NCBI RefSeq assembly: GCF_038958875.1
Contig: NZ_CP152407.1
Location: forward strand, 255,501-319,500
Direction: 5' to 3'
From: Acidovorax sp. FHTAMBA
GTDB lineage: Bacteria; Pseudomonadota; Gammaproteobacteria; Burkholderiales; Burkholderiaceae_C
Length of the DNA stretch: 64,000 nucleotides
Shown: positions 42,480 through 51,769 of the stretch, in pieces
Numbering within the stretch: the stretch's first letter is position 1
Layout of the letters: each line of letters opens with the position of its first letter
Notes under the pieces: generated by a model
The model's input: the letters and a program-made list of their open reading frames with translations, nothing else
What the model was told of the DNA's origin: nothing
Databases searched by the model: none
Position numbers and translations under genes: made by a program

Positions 42480-42988
42480 CGGCTGCACGGGCGGCCGCAC
42501 CGGGCCTCCCCAGCCCCTGGGTGATTCACTGCGACGGCAGCGCCTGGCCCAACCCCGGTCGCATGGGGCTGGGCGCGGTGCTGGTGGGGCCCGACGGCAC
42601 CGTACGGCACCAGATCTCTGAAGCCACCACCTTCACCGGCTGCAACAACGAGGCCGAGCTGCGCGCACTGCTGCGGGCGCTGCAGTGGCTGCAGGGGCAG
42701 GCAGCGGCCGCCACCACGGCGGTGCAGGTGTTCAGCGACAGCAGCGTGCTGGTGGAGCAACTGGCCCCACCGGCGGGCGCACCCACCCTGGCCCCCATCG
42801 CGCGCCTGGCGCCCCTGTTTGACGAGGCGCGCACCGTGCTGCAGCAGTTTGCACAGGTGAACCTGCAATGGGTTCCCCGCCACCGCAACGGGGCCGCCGA
42901 TGCGCTGGCACGCGCCGCGCTGGGGCTGGCGCCCAAAGCGGCCACACCGGCCGGGCGCGTGCAGCGCGGGAAGCGCCGCAGGCGCTGA
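42476..42988 (+). CDS. RNase HI-like protein
   Basis: A 170-residue RNase H-fold protein. All catalytic positions are visible: D20 in IHCDGSA, E61 in NNEAEL, D88 in FSDSS, and D142 in HRNGAAD, with H136 before it. The GTG at 42476 overlaps the DUF3297 stop (GTGA). A basic tail (RVQRGKRRRR) follows the fold. It hydrolyses the RNA strand of RNA-DNA hybrids if active; whether this is the main RNase HI or an extra copy is unknown. Confidence 0.85.
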   Translation: MTAARAAAPGLPSPWVIHCDGSAWPNPGRMGLGAVLVGPDGTVRHQISEATTFTGCNNEAELRALLRALQWLQGQAAAATTAVQVFSDSSVLVEQLAPPAGAPTLAPIARLAPLFDEARTVLQQFAQVNLQWVPRHRNGAADALARAALGLAPKAATPAGRVQRGKRRRR

Positions 42989-43069
42989 CCGGCCCCCTGG
43001 CGGCGCAAATCCCCACGCCGACGGTGGTTCGGGCGCCCACACGGCATTCCATCCGTTACCCTTCGGCCC

Positions 43070-43591
43070 ATGCGCGCCTTTCACAGCCTGAGCCTTGCCG
43101 CCTGCGCCGCCGCCCTGCTGGTGCTGGGCGGCTGCAGCACGTCGCGGGCCCCTTCAGCTTCTTCGTCCTCGTCTTCCGCGTCACCGCCGGCGCCGATCCG
43201 CACCAGCCCGCCGCTGTCTGCCGAGCAGGCGCACGACATCGCCATCCATGCACTGGGCCTGGTGGGCACGCCGTACCGCTATGGCGGCAACACGCCCGAA
43301 TCGGGTTTTGATTGCAGCGGGCTAATCGGGTACGTGTACCGCAACCAGGTGGGCACACCGCCACCGCGCACGGTGGCGCAGCTCAACCGCTGGGGATACC
43401 CGATCGACGGCAGCGAGCTGCGGGTGGGGGACCTGGTGGTGTTTGGCACCGGCCGCCAGCCCAACCATGCGGGCATCTATGTGGGGGAGGGGCGCTTTGT
43501 GCACGCGCCCTCCACGGGTGGCACGGTGCGGCTGGACCATTTGCAGTCGCGCCACTGGGCCCGGCAGAACGCGGCGTTTCGCAGGCCGTAG
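43070..43591 (+). CDS. NlpC/P60 family lipoprotein
   Basis: A 173-residue lipoprotein cell-wall hydrolase. The signal peptide ends in the lipobox LGGC (Cys22); a Ser/Pro-rich linker (about 25-50) leads to an NlpC/P60 peptidase with catalytic C82 (FDCSGL), H133 (NHAGIY) and H145 (FVHAPS). It likely cleaves the D-Glu/mDAP bond or a related bond in stem peptides (family knowledge). A family-B repeat follows directly after the stop. Confidence 0.9.
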   Translation: MRAFHSLSLAACAAALLVLGGCSTSRAPSASSSSSSASPPAPIRTSPPLSAEQAHDIAIHALGLVGTPYRYGGNTPESGFDCSGLIGYVYRNQVGTPPPRTVAQLNRWGYPIDGSELRVGDLVVFGTGRQPNHAGIYVGEGRFVHAPSTGGTVRLDHLQSRHWARQNAAFRRP

Positions 43592-43594
43592 AAA

Positions 43595-43670
43595 CCTCCC
43601 CCTGTGTCGCCTTCGGCGCCTTCCCCCGGAGGGGGACGACGCCCTCGCTGCGGGGCGGCCCTTGCTCGGC
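43595..43670. repeat. 3'-flanking dispersed repeat (family B), copy 2
   Basis: Begins 3 bp after the NlpC/P60 stop: CTCCCCCTGTGTCGCCTTCG, TTCCCCCGGAGGGGGACGAC, GCGGGGCGGCCCTTGC. The CCCCCxGAGGGGG core can form a strong stem, so it may act as a terminator without a U-run. Confidence 0.7.
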
Positions 43671-43759
43671 GTCTATGGCCTCGGCCGCGCCAGTTCCGGA
43701 CCGTGTATCCACATCCTGGGCCAGCAGACAACGGCGCCTCCGCGACAATCGGGGCCACC

Positions 43760-44860
43760 ATGACCCATGCACACCGCTCCGCACACCCTGTTTCCACCCA
43801 CGATACGACCCGCATCGATGACACGCGCATCAAGGCCGTGCGGCCGCTGATCACGCCGGCGCTGCTGCAGGAATGGCTGCCCACGCCCGATGCGGCGCTG
43901 ACCCTGGTCGAATCCAGCCGCGCCGCGATTTCGCGCATCCTGCATGGGCAGGACGACCGGCTGATCGTGGTGGTGGGGCCCTGCTCCATCCACGACCATG
44001 GCCAGGCGATGGAGTACGCGCGCCAGCTGAAAGTCCAGGCCGACGCGCTACAAGACGATCTGCTCATCGTGATGCGGGTGTACTTTGAAAAGCCGCGCAC
44101 CACCGTGGGCTGGAAGGGCTACATCAATGACCCGCACCTGGATGGAAGCTTTGCGATCAACGAGGGGCTGGAGCTGGCGCGCCAGCTGCTGCTGGATGTG
44201 CTGGCCACGGGCCTGCCGGTGGGCACGGAATTTTTGGACCTGCTCTCGCCGCAGTTCATCAGCGACCTGGTGAGCTGGGGTGCGATTGGCGCGCGCACCA
44301 CCGAGAGCCAGAGCCACCGCCAGCTGGCCAGCGGCCTGTCGTGCCCTGTGGGTTTCAAGAACGGTACCGATGGCGGCGTGAAGGTGGCTTCCGACGCCAT
44401 CCAGGCGGCCCAGGCTTCGCACGCCTTCATGGGCATGACCAAGATGGGCCAGGCTGCGATCTTCGAGACACGTGGCAACCAGGACTGCCACGTGATCCTG
44501 CGGGGCGGCAAGCAGCCCAACTACAGCGCTGCCGATGTAGATGCTGCCTGCGCCATGCTGCAGGCGGCAGGCCTGCGCGGGCAGGTGATGATCGACGTGA
44601 GCCACGCCAACAGCAGCAAGCAGCACCAGCGCCAGATCACGGTGGCCGGCGAAGTGGCGCAGCAGATTGCGGCGGGGGACGCGCGCATCACCGGCCTGAT
44701 GATCGAAAGCCACCTGCAGGAAGGCCGCCAGGACATCGAGCCCGGCCGGCCGCTGCAGCATGGCGTGTCAGTGACCGACGCCTGCATCAGCATGGCGCAG
44801 ACGGTGCCGGTGCTCGAGGGGCTGGCGGCCGCCGTGCGCGCGCGGCGCGCGCGGGGCTGA
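43760..44860 (+). CDS. aroG: 3-deoxy-7-phosphoheptulonate synthase (DAHP synthase, type I)
   Basis: A 366-residue first enzyme of the shikimate pathway, condensing PEP and erythrose 4-phosphate. Signatures: VVGPCSIHDHGQAMEYA, VMRVYFEKPRTTVGWKGYIND, GARTTESQSHRQLASGLSCPVGFKNGTDG (quoted in part), and VMIDVSHANSSK for metal binding. It is of the AroG/AroF/AroH type, so probably feedback controlled by one aromatic amino acid; which one is not told by inspection. ATG 43760 gives the conserved N-terminal DDTRIKAVRPLI. Confidence 0.93.
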   Translation: MTHAHRSAHPVSTHDTTRIDDTRIKAVRPLITPALLQEWLPTPDAALTLVESSRAAISRILHGQDDRLIVVVGPCSIHDHGQAMEYARQLKVQADALQDDLLIVMRVYFEKPRTTVGWKGYINDPHLDGSFAINEGLELARQLLLDVLATGLPVGTEFLDLLSPQFISDLVSWGAIGARTTESQSHRQLASGLSCPVGFKNGTDGGVKVASDAIQAAQASHAFMGMTKMGQAAIFETRGNQDCHVILRGGKQPNYSAADVDAACAMLQAAGLRGQVMIDVSHANSSKQHQRQITVAGEVAQQIAAGDARITGLMIESHLQEGRQDIEPGRPLQHGVSVTDACISMAQTVPVLEGLAAAVRARRARG

Positions 44861-44878
44861 CACCTGCGCGGCGGCGGC

Positions 44879-45337
44879 CTACCGCTGGGGGGCGGGTTCG
44901 ATATTGCGTGCCGTCGCCAGGAGCGTGGCGCACAGGGTTTCCTGGCCGTTCCCGTCCACCGCAACGACGTCTGCCGCACAGACGGTGAGCAACCGCCCCG
45001 CATCCACCACGCGCCCGCGCGCACGCAGGCAAGCGCCCCGCGCGGGTGCCACGAGTTTCAGGGTGGCGTCCACCGTGGCGTTGGTCCAACCCGGCGGCAG
45101 CACAGTGCCCGCTGCCGCCACCGCCGCAAAGTCGGCCACGGCAAACACGGCCGTGGCCTGCAGTTGGCCGGGCCGAAAGCTGAAGGCCTCCGTCACCGGG
45201 ATTTCCACTTCCACCCTCCCCGCTTCGGCATGGACAAATCGCAGCCCGAGCGTGCGGGCCATGGGCATGGCTTGTACATAGGCCTGCAATGCAGCGAGGG
45301 AAGCGGTGGGCGAGGGGGATGGCAAAGGGGTGGTCAT
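44879..45337 (-). CDS. PaaI-type hotdog-fold thioesterase
   Basis: A 152-residue hotdog-fold protein: LGLRFVHAEAGRVEVEIPVTEAFSFRPGQL (in part), AVADFAAVAAAGT with a helix typical of the fold, VDATLKLVAPARG and ARNIEP at the end. The family hydrolyses acyl-CoA esters. The ATG at 45337 overlaps the stop of the MerR regulator (ATGA), so both are translated together; the regulator may control the thioesterase. Confidence 0.85.
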   Translation of the reverse strand: MTTPLPSPSPTASLAALQAYVQAMPMARTLGLRFVHAEAGRVEVEIPVTEAFSFRPGQLQATAVFAVADFAAVAAAGTVLPPGWTNATVDATLKLVAPARGACLRARGRVVDAGRLLTVCAADVVAVDGNGQETLCATLLATARNIEPAPQR

Positions 45338-45777
45338 GGCGTTTTCCCGGGCGGTGGGGTGGGGGAAGGGGGCTCTACGGTGGCCCTGGGCCGCACGCGC
45401 GGCCAGGTGCGGGCAGTCTCGCGCTTGCGTGGCTGTTGCGCCTGCAGCCACGCCTGGTGATCCAGCACCACCTGCTTTTGGGCCTGCAGCTGGCGGATCT
45501 GCTCGGCCAGCGCGTCCGCACGCTCCTGCAGGGCGCGCACCATGTCGTCGATGCCCAGCGTGCCCGCGCGGTAGTCCGCAAGCCGCCGTGCAATCTGGGG
45601 CAAGGCAAAGCCCAGCTGGCGCGACATGGCGATGAACACCACCTCGCGCTTGACGCTGGCGGGATAGTCGCGGTAGCCGTTGGCCCGGCGGTGCGGGCGG
45701 ATCAGCCCCAGCCGCTCATAGTGGCGCAGGGCGTGAACGGACACCGAGGCCTGGCGGGCAAGTTCGGAGATCTGCAT
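45334..45777 (-). CDS. MerR family transcriptional regulator
   Basis: A 147-residue regulator: MQISELARQASVSVHALRHY and ERLGLIRPHRRANGYRDYP form the winged HTH; a coiled-coil dimer helix (about 85-125, ALAEQIRQLQAQKQVVL) follows, and the C-terminus is Pro/Arg-rich. No Cys-rich metal site is seen, so the signal is not a metal by the usual motif. First gene of the pair with the thioesterase. Confidence 0.9.
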   Translation of the reverse strand: MQISELARQASVSVHALRHYERLGLIRPHRRANGYRDYPASVKREVVFIAMSRQLGFALPQIARRLADYRAGTLGIDDMVRALQERADALAEQIRQLQAQKQVVLDHQAWLQAQQPRKRETARTWPRVRPRATVEPPSPTPPPGKTP

Positions 45778-46035
45778 GGCGCACAGGCTAGCAAGCCTGG
45801 TGCTGCGCGAAGGTTGCCTGCGCGACTCTGACGGCCGGCCCCACGCGGTGTAGCATTGCTGCTTTACAAGTTGTCACCCGTCGCCTGCGCCATGGCGCCG
45901 GTGTCTGACCGTTCGGCGTGTGCCGCTATACCGACCCCACCCTGTGTTGATACAGCTCCAGCCCCTTTGCAACGCCCCGCAGGCCGCCCTGCGGCTGGAG
46001 GGGGGCTGCATCACGCCCACGGGCCAGGAGCGGGC

Positions 46036-49000
46036 GTGACGATGCTGCCTGCCCACGCTTCCCACGAGGCCGCGCGGCTCCAGGCACTGCAGTCCTACGG
46101 CATTCTCGACACCCTGCCCGAAGAAGCCTTCGACCAGCTGGCCACACTGGCCGCACGGGTGTGCGACTGCCCCATGGCGGTGGTCAACTTTGTGGACAGC
46201 GAACGCCAGTGGTTCAAGGCCGCCATCGGCGTGCCGTTTGCCCAGACCGACCGTGCCATCGCGTTTTGCGCCTACGCGCTCGATGGCCGCCGCGAGCCGG
46301 TGGTGGTGCCCGATGCCAGCCAGCACCCGGTATTTGCCAACAATCCGCTGGTGGTGGGCGAGCCCTGCGTGCGGTTCTATGCCTGTGTGCCCCTGGTCAA
46401 CCCCGAAGGTTTTGCGGTGGGCACCCTGGCGGTGCTCGACACCGTTCCCCGCAGCCTGGGGGCCGAGCAGATCGAGGGCCTGAGCATCCTGGCCGACCAG
46501 GCCATGGTGCAGCTGGAGCTGCGGCGCCAAAAGAGTGCCTTGGCCGAGCTGGTGCAGGAACGCGACCACATGCATGCCGAGCTGCTCAAGCAGGGGCAGG
46601 CACTGCGTGTGGCCGGGCAGATTGCGCGCGTGGGCGGCTGGACGGTCGATATCGCCACGCGCCAGCTCACCTGGTCGCAGGAAATTGCCGACGCCTATGG
46701 CCTGAGCCATCGCGTCTGCAGCCTGGCCGATGCACTGCAGCTCTACACACCGCCACACCGGGAGACGATGCGCCAGGCCTTTGAAGCCTGCATGGCCCAG
46801 GGCACGCCGTTTGATGTGGAAGCCGAGGTGATGATGCCCGGGGGCGCGTGCTACTGGGTGCGAACGGCGGGGCAGGCCGCACGCAACAACGCCGACGGGC
46901 AGATCGTGCATGTGCAGGGGGCGTTTCAGGACATCACGGCGCAGTTCCAGGCGCAGCAGGCGCGGCGCGAGAGCGAAGAGCGCTTTCTCCTGGTGTCGCG
47001 CGCCACGGCCGATGCCGTGTGGGACTGGAACCTGGTGACCGATCTCATGTGGTGGAACGAGGGCATGCAGAACCTGTTTGGCGTGCCGCTCGACCAGCTG
47101 CCGCCCGACAGCACGTCCTGGACGCTGCGGCTACACCCCGAAGACGCCGAGCACACCCTGCACGGCATTCATGCCGCCATCGACAGCACGGCCCACCACT
47201 GGTCGGCCGAATACCGCTTCCAGCGTCAGGATGGCAGCTACGCCTGGGTGCTCGACCGCGGCTTTCTGATCCGCGATGCCGACGACAAGGCCGTGCGCAT
47301 GGTGGGCGGCATGACCGACATCAGTGCCCAGAAGTTGGCCGAGCTGGACGCCCAGCGCGATGCACAGAACCACGCCGAGCTGCTGCAGGTGCAGCAGCGC
47401 ATATCGTCCATGGACATGCCCCTGCCCGAGGTGCTGCAGCTGGTCGCCAGCACCGTGCTGCGCCAGACGGAGGCGCGCGGCGCGATGGTGGAGCTGCTGG
47501 AAGGCCGCCAGCTGGTGGCCCAGGCCTCGGCCGGCGACCATGTACGGCCCGTGGGCAACCTGCTGGCGGTGGACGAGAGCCTGCTGTGGCCCGCACTCAG
47601 CCAGGGCCAGACGGTGGTGTGCAACGACACCGAAGCCGAGGGCTGGGACATGGCCTCGATGCCCCACCGCCATGGCGTGCGCTCGGTGATGGCCGTGCCA
47701 TTGCGTGCCGGCGAGGCGGTGGTCGGTTCGCTCAAGGTGACCTCTGACAAGGCCCACGCGTTTTCGCGGCGCGATGTGGCGCATCTGGAGATCCTCACAG
47801 AGTCCCTGGGGGCCATGGTGCAGCTTCGGCATGTGGCCGGCCAGCTCAAGGCGTCCGAGCAGCAGTACCGGATGCTGTTTGACGAGCACCCGCACCCGAT
47901 GTGGGTGTACGACAAGGAAACCCTGCGCCTGCTGGCCGTGAACCAGTCGATGGAAACGCACTACGGCTACACCGAGGCCGAGCTACTCAACATGCAGATG
48001 ACGGACCTATGGCCCGCAGAACGGCGCGAGGCCATGAAATCTGCCATCGAAGCCATTCCGATCGACCAGCGCAGGAAGCCCGTTGTCAGTCGCCACCTCA
48101 AGAAAGACGGCACGTTCATGGACGTGGAGATCACGGCGGGCGGCATCAGCTTCGATGGCCGGCCCGCCCGCCAGGTGCTGGCCACCGATGTCACCGAACG
48201 CCTGCGCACCGAGCGCGAGCTCGCCCGCATGGGCCGCGCCCAGCGCCTGCTCAGTGCCTGCAACGAAACCCTGGTGCGGGCCACCTCCGAAACCGCACTG
48301 CTGCAGGCCATCTGCCAGATTGCCGTGGACATTGGCGGCTACCGCATGGGCTGGGTGGGTTTTGCGCTGGACGACGAGCGCAAAACCATTGCCCCCGTGG
48401 CCCACGCGGGCCACAACCAGGGCTATCTGGAGCAACTGCAGCTGTCCTGGTCGGCCAACGACCCGTATGGCCGGGGGCCGGCAGGGGTGGCCGTGCGCAC
48501 GGGCAAGCCCGTGATCGTGCAGGACATCCGCACCGAGGGCAATTTCGCCGACTGGACCGGCCGCATGCTCGACCACGGCTTTCACGGCGTCATCTGCCTG
48601 CCGCTGCAGGACCGCGACGGCGGTCGCGACCGCACCTTTGGCCTGCTGTACCTCTATGCCCCGGAGATTCTGCAGATCAGCGCCGACGAGGCCGCACTGC
48701 TGCAGGAGCTCGCCAACGACCTGGCCTTTCGCATCACCAGCCTGCGTGCGCACAAGGCGCAGCAGCGCCTGCAGGCGTCGGTGCTCAAGGTGGCGGCGGC
48801 AGTGTCAGCCAGCACGGGCACCGAATTTTTTGTGCAGCTGGTGCGCAACATGGCCGATGCGCTGGGCGCCCAGGGCGGCTGCGTGGTGCGCCTGCTGCCC
48901 GATGCGCCCGGCAAGCCCCCCCGCGTGGCCACGCTGGCAGCGGTGCTGGACGGGCACATGCTGCCCAACAGCGAATACAGCCTGGAAGGCACTCCCAGCC

Positions 49001-50931
49001 TGTTGCTGATGTCGCAACGCGAGTACGTGGTGGCCGACAAGGTGCAGCAGCGCTACCCCGATGCCCCCGTGCTGCGTGAGGTGGGTGCCCAGGCCTATGC
49101 CGGGCAGCAGCTTTGCAATGGCGATGGCGAGGTGGTGGGCATTGTCTTCGTGCTGTTCCGCCAGGCACTGGCAGAGACGGACTTCATCACCTCCACCCTG
49201 CAGATCTTTGCGGCGCGGGCGTCTGCAGAAATCGACCGGCAGCTGGCCGACGCGCGCATCCGCCACCAGGCCTCGCTGCTGGACAAGGCGCAGGATGCCA
49301 TCCTGGTGCGCGACCTGCAGCACCACATCATCTACTGGAACAAGAGCGCCGAGCGCCTGTATGGCTGGACGCAGCTGCAGGCGCTGGGCCAGTCGATCGA
49401 AACACTGCTGTACGACGACCCCACCCACTTCCGCCACGCCACGCAGGCCGTGATGGACCACGGCGAGTGGACCGGCGAGATCGTCCAGCACCACCGGGAT
49501 GGCAGCCCCATCGAGGTGGAAGGCCGCTGGACGCTGGTGCGGGGCGACGATGGCCAGCCGCAATCCATCCTGGCCATCAACACCGACATCCGCCAGCGCA
49601 AGGCCAATGAGCGCGAGATCCAGCGCCTGGCGTTCTACGACGCCCTCACCGGCCTGCCCAACCGCATGCTGCTGATGGACCGCATGGGCCACGCGCTGGC
49701 CAATGCCCAGCGGCGTCAGCAGGGCGGCGCGCTGCTGTTCATTGACCTTGACAACTTCAAGACCCTCAACGACACCCTGGGCCACGACCAGGGCGACCTG
49801 CTGCTGCAGCAGGTGGCGCAGCGGCTGAACACCTGTGTGCGCAGCGTGGACACCGTGGCCCGCCTGGGCGGCGACGAATTCGTGGTGATGCTGGAAGAGC
49901 TCAGCCCCAGGCCACACGAGCTGGCCCTGCACGCGCGTGGCGTGGGCGAGAAGATCCTGTCCATGCTGGCCGTGCCGTACGCGCTGGCAGGCTACCAGTA
50001 CCGCAGCACGCCCAGCATCGGCATCGCGCCCTTCACGGGCGAGCAGACCACGGTGGGCGAGCTGCTCAAGCAGGCCGACCTGGCCATGTACCAGGCCAAG
50101 ACGGCAGGGCGCAACACGCTGCGCTTTTTTGACCCCGACATGCAGGCCGTGGTAACGGCCCGGGCAGGCCTGGAAACCGACCTGCGGGCGGCGCTGGCGC
50201 AAGAGGAATTTTTGCTGCACTTTCAGCCACAGATGCACCAGTCGGGCCGCTGCGTGGGGGTGGAGGCGCTGGTGCGCTGGGCGCACCCCCAGCGCGGCAT
50301 GGTGGCGCCTGCGCAGTTCATCCCGCTGGCCGAGGAAACCGGGCTCATCCTGCCGCTGGGCCGCTGGGTGCTGCACACCGCCTGCAAGCTGCTGGCCAGC
50401 TGGCAGGACGACCCGGCGCTTTCGCACCTGACCATGGCCGTGAACGTGAGCTCGCGCCAGTTCCGGCACGCCAGTTTTGTGGACGACGTGGCCCGGGTGC
50501 TGGCCATCACCGGCGCGCCGTCGTCGCTGCTCAAGCTGGAACTCACCGAAAGCGTGCTGGTGGAAGACATGGAAACCACCATCGCCACCATGGCCGCGCT
50601 GCGCTCGCACGGCGTGGGGTTCTCGCTGGACGACTTTGGCACCGGCTATTCGTCGCTGAGCTACCTCAAGCGCATGCCGCTCGACCAGCTCAAGATCGAC
50701 CAGAGCTTTGTGCGCGACCTGCTGACCGACCCGAACGACGCGGCCATTGTGGATACCATCATCGGCCTGTCGCGCAGCCTGGGCCTGGAGGTGATCGCCG
50801 AAGGCGTGGAAACGCCCGAGCAGCGCGAGCTGCTGGCCCGCGCAGGCTGCCAGCTCTACCAGGGCTACCTGGTCAGCCGCCCCCTGTCGGTGGACCTTCT
50901 GGACGCCTTCCTGCACGCGCCGGCGGCGTAG
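46036..50931 (+). CDS. multi-GAF/PAS GGDEF-EAL cyclic-di-GMP signalling protein
   Basis: A cytoplasmic 1631-residue protein with a long array of sensory modules before the catalytic domains. Approximate order: GAF (25-180), PAS (190-305), PAS (310-430), GAF (450-595), PAS (605-730), GAF (745-905), GAF (920-1065), PAS (1075-1190), GGDEF (1195-1365; motif GGDEF at 1278) and EAL (1375-1625; EALVRW at 1410). Both catalytic motifs, plus NVSSRQF, LELTES, DDFGTG and KIDQSF, are intact. GTG at 46036 is chosen because AGGAG is five bases upstream; ATG 46042 is the alternative. The C-terminal half resembles the 1772-4834 protein. Confidence 0.92.
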   Translation: MTMLPAHASHEAARLQALQSYGILDTLPEEAFDQLATLAARVCDCPMAVVNFVDSERQWFKAAIGVPFAQTDRAIAFCAYALDGRREPVVVPDASQHPVFANNPLVVGEPCVRFYACVPLVNPEGFAVGTLAVLDTVPRSLGAEQIEGLSILADQAMVQLELRRQKSALAELVQERDHMHAELLKQGQALRVAGQIARVGGWTVDIATRQLTWSQEIADAYGLSHRVCSLADALQLYTPPHRETMRQAFEACMAQGTPFDVEAEVMMPGGACYWVRTAGQAARNNADGQIVHVQGAFQDITAQFQAQQARRESEERFLLVSRATADAVWDWNLVTDLMWWNEGMQNLFGVPLDQLPPDSTSWTLRLHPEDAEHTLHGIHAAIDSTAHHWSAEYRFQRQDGSYAWVLDRGFLIRDADDKAVRMVGGMTDISAQKLAELDAQRDAQNHAELLQVQQRISSMDMPLPEVLQLVASTVLRQTEARGAMVELLEGRQLVAQASAGDHVRPVGNLLAVDESLLWPALSQGQTVVCNDTEAEGWDMASMPHRHGVRSVMAVPLRAGEAVVGSLKVTSDKAHAFSRRDVAHLEILTESLGAMVQLRHVAGQLKASEQQYRMLFDEHPHPMWVYDKETLRLLAVNQSMETHYGYTEAELLNMQMTDLWPAERREAMKSAIEAIPIDQRRKPVVSRHLKKDGTFMDVEITAGGISFDGRPARQVLATDVTERLRTERELARMGRAQRLLSACNETLVRATSETALLQAICQIAVDIGGYRMGWVGFALDDERKTIAPVAHAGHNQGYLEQLQLSWSANDPYGRGPAGVAVRTGKPVIVQDIRTEGNFADWTGRMLDHGFHGVICLPLQDRDGGRDRTFGLLYLYAPEILQISADEAALLQELANDLAFRITSLRAHKAQQRLQASVLKVAAAVSASTGTEFFVQLVRNMADALGAQGGCVVRLLPDAPGKPPRVATLAAVLDGHMLPNSEYSLEGTPSLLLMSQREYVVADKVQQRYPDAPVLREVGAQAYAGQQLCNGDGEVVGIVFVLFRQALAETDFITSTLQIFAARASAEIDRQLADARIRHQASLLDKAQDAILVRDLQHHIIYWNKSAERLYGWTQLQALGQSIETLLYDDPTHFRHATQAVMDHGEWTGEIVQHHRDGSPIEVEGRWTLVRGDDGQPQSILAINTDIRQRKANEREIQRLAFYDALTGLPNRMLLMDRMGHALANAQRRQQGGALLFIDLDNFKTLNDTLGHDQGDLLLQQVAQRLNTCVRSVDTVARLGGDEFVVMLEELSPRPHELALHARGVGEKILSMLAVPYALAGYQYRSTPSIGIAPFTGEQTTVGELLKQADLAMYQAKTAGRNTLRFFDPDMQAVVTARAGLETDLRAALAQEEFLLHFQPQMHQSGRCVGVEALVRWAHPQRGMVAPAQFIPLAEETGLILPLGRWVLHTACKLLASWQDDPALSHLTMAVNVSSRQFRHASFVDDVARVLAITGAPSSLLKLELTESVLVEDMETTIATMAALRSHGVGFSLDDFGTGYSSLSYLKRMPLDQLKIDQSFVRDLLTDPNDAAIVDTIIGLSRSLGLEVIAEGVETPEQRELLARAGCQLYQGYLVSRPLSVDLLDAFLHAPAA

Positions 50932-50963
50932 GCCCCCCCGCCCAACCGGCCGACCGGCCCCAG

Positions 50964-50989
50964 AGCAGCTATTACGGCTGCTTTTTTTT
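50964..50989 (+). terminator. intrinsic terminator after the GGDEF/EAL gene
   Basis: AGCAGC-TATTACG-GCTGCT followed by eight T (TTTTTTTT). It is 33 bp after the stop and would isolate the following origin-like region from read-through. Confidence 0.8.
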
Positions 50990-51060
50990 CGCGCGGTCGC
51001 CGCGACCGGCCAGGGTCACGGGCGTCGCGGAGGTTTCTCCTTTGTCTTCTTCTTAATGTC

Positions 51061-51110
51061 TCTATAAATACATAGTCGTAGTAGTAGAGGCAGGCCCTGG
51101 GTGTGGACAA
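51061..51110 (-). other. basal unwinding module, copy 1
   Basis: AT-rich TCTATAAATACA (51061-51072), DnaA-trio array TAG-TCG-TAG-TAG-TAG (51073-51087), 14-bp GC-rich spacer (51088-51101) and DnaA box TGTGGACAA (51102-51110, one mismatch to TGTGGATAA). A further AT-rich stretch (TCTTCTTAATGTC) lies just left. On the minus strand the box precedes the spacer and trios, the order required for DnaA to load onto one strand. Confidence 0.6.
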
Positions 51111-51220
51111 GTGCGTTTTCCTGAACGCTGGCGCCTACTTGGGTGCGGCCCAACCCTGTGCACCCGCCCCCGCTGCCGCTGTCGTCGCGCCGGGGATAAA
51201 ACCTGCAAACCTCTCCATGG

Positions 51221-51229
51221 TGTGGATAA
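51221..51229 (-). promoter_or_regulatory. DnaA box, perfect consensus
   Basis: TGTGGATAA (reverse of TTATCCACA), 111 bp after the box of module copy 1. It is followed by a conserved GGTTGTGCCA and, 27 bp later, the degenerate box CTGTCCCCA. Confidence 0.7.
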
Positions 51230-51296
51230 CCCCCGGGTTGTGCCAGAACTGTCCCCAGTCTTGTGCACTGGCGGTGGGGTGCGCGGGAATTTCATC

Positions 51297-51353
51297 AAAA
51301 AGAGGCTCCAGCGCTTGATGGATAAGCGCAAGCAGCTATTTATTTCATAGTAA
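51297..51353. repeat. REP-like dispersed repeat, copy 10
   Basis: CAAAAAGAGGCTCCAGCGCT, then TGATGGATAAGCGCAAGCAG and CTATTTATTTCATAG, between the two origin-like modules. Confidence 0.78.
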
Positions 51354-51554
51354 AAAGACGTGGCATGCGCGGCGTGGACGGCGGTCGGGCCAGAAAGCGG
51401 CTTCACTTCGCACGGCCCGCAATCCATCCGGGCGGCCAACCGGGCGGGCTGGCGTTTCGTCCGCTCAGGCTTGGGAATCCCGTGAACCAGGCGCAGCCAG
51501 TGGCGCGTATCACCCCGGCAGGGCCCGGGCGGGGTTGGGGTTCCGATTGTTCTT

Positions 51555-51611
51555 CTATAGCTTTATATATAAATAACAGTAGTAGTAGAGCAGGCGCATG
51601 GGTGTGGACAA
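51555..51611 (-). other. basal unwinding module, copy 2
   Basis: AT-rich CTATAGCTTTATATATAAA (51555-51573), trio array TAA-CAG-TAG-TAG-TAG (51574-51588), 14-bp spacer (51589-51602) and TGTGGACAA (51603-51611). The spacer length and box are the same as in copy 1; the AT-rich part is longer and has better unwinding potential. Confidence 0.62.
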
Positions 51612-51720
51612 GGCGCTTTTCTCCAATCCTGACAAGGGCTTGCGTTGCCGCAAAGTATGTGGGGCGGCATGCACAAAGCACGGGGCCCGCAGACAACAAC
51701 TTCGGGCGCGTGCGGTTTTG

Positions 51721-51769
51721 TGTGGATAACTGCGAGGTTGTGCCACTTCTCTCCACAGCGTTTTCCACA
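51721..51769. promoter_or_regulatory. DnaA boxes of the second module
   Basis: TGTGGATAA (51721-51729, perfect, minus), then GGTTGTGCCA as in copy 1, TCTCCACAG (degenerate) and TTTTCCACA (51761-51769, one mismatch, plus). Confidence 0.65.

Noticed and set aside
48805..50916. 703-codon minus-strand frame opposite the C-terminal half of the large GGDEF/EAL gene
   Set aside because: Shadow caused by high GC; the sense frame carries GGDEF and EAL motifs.
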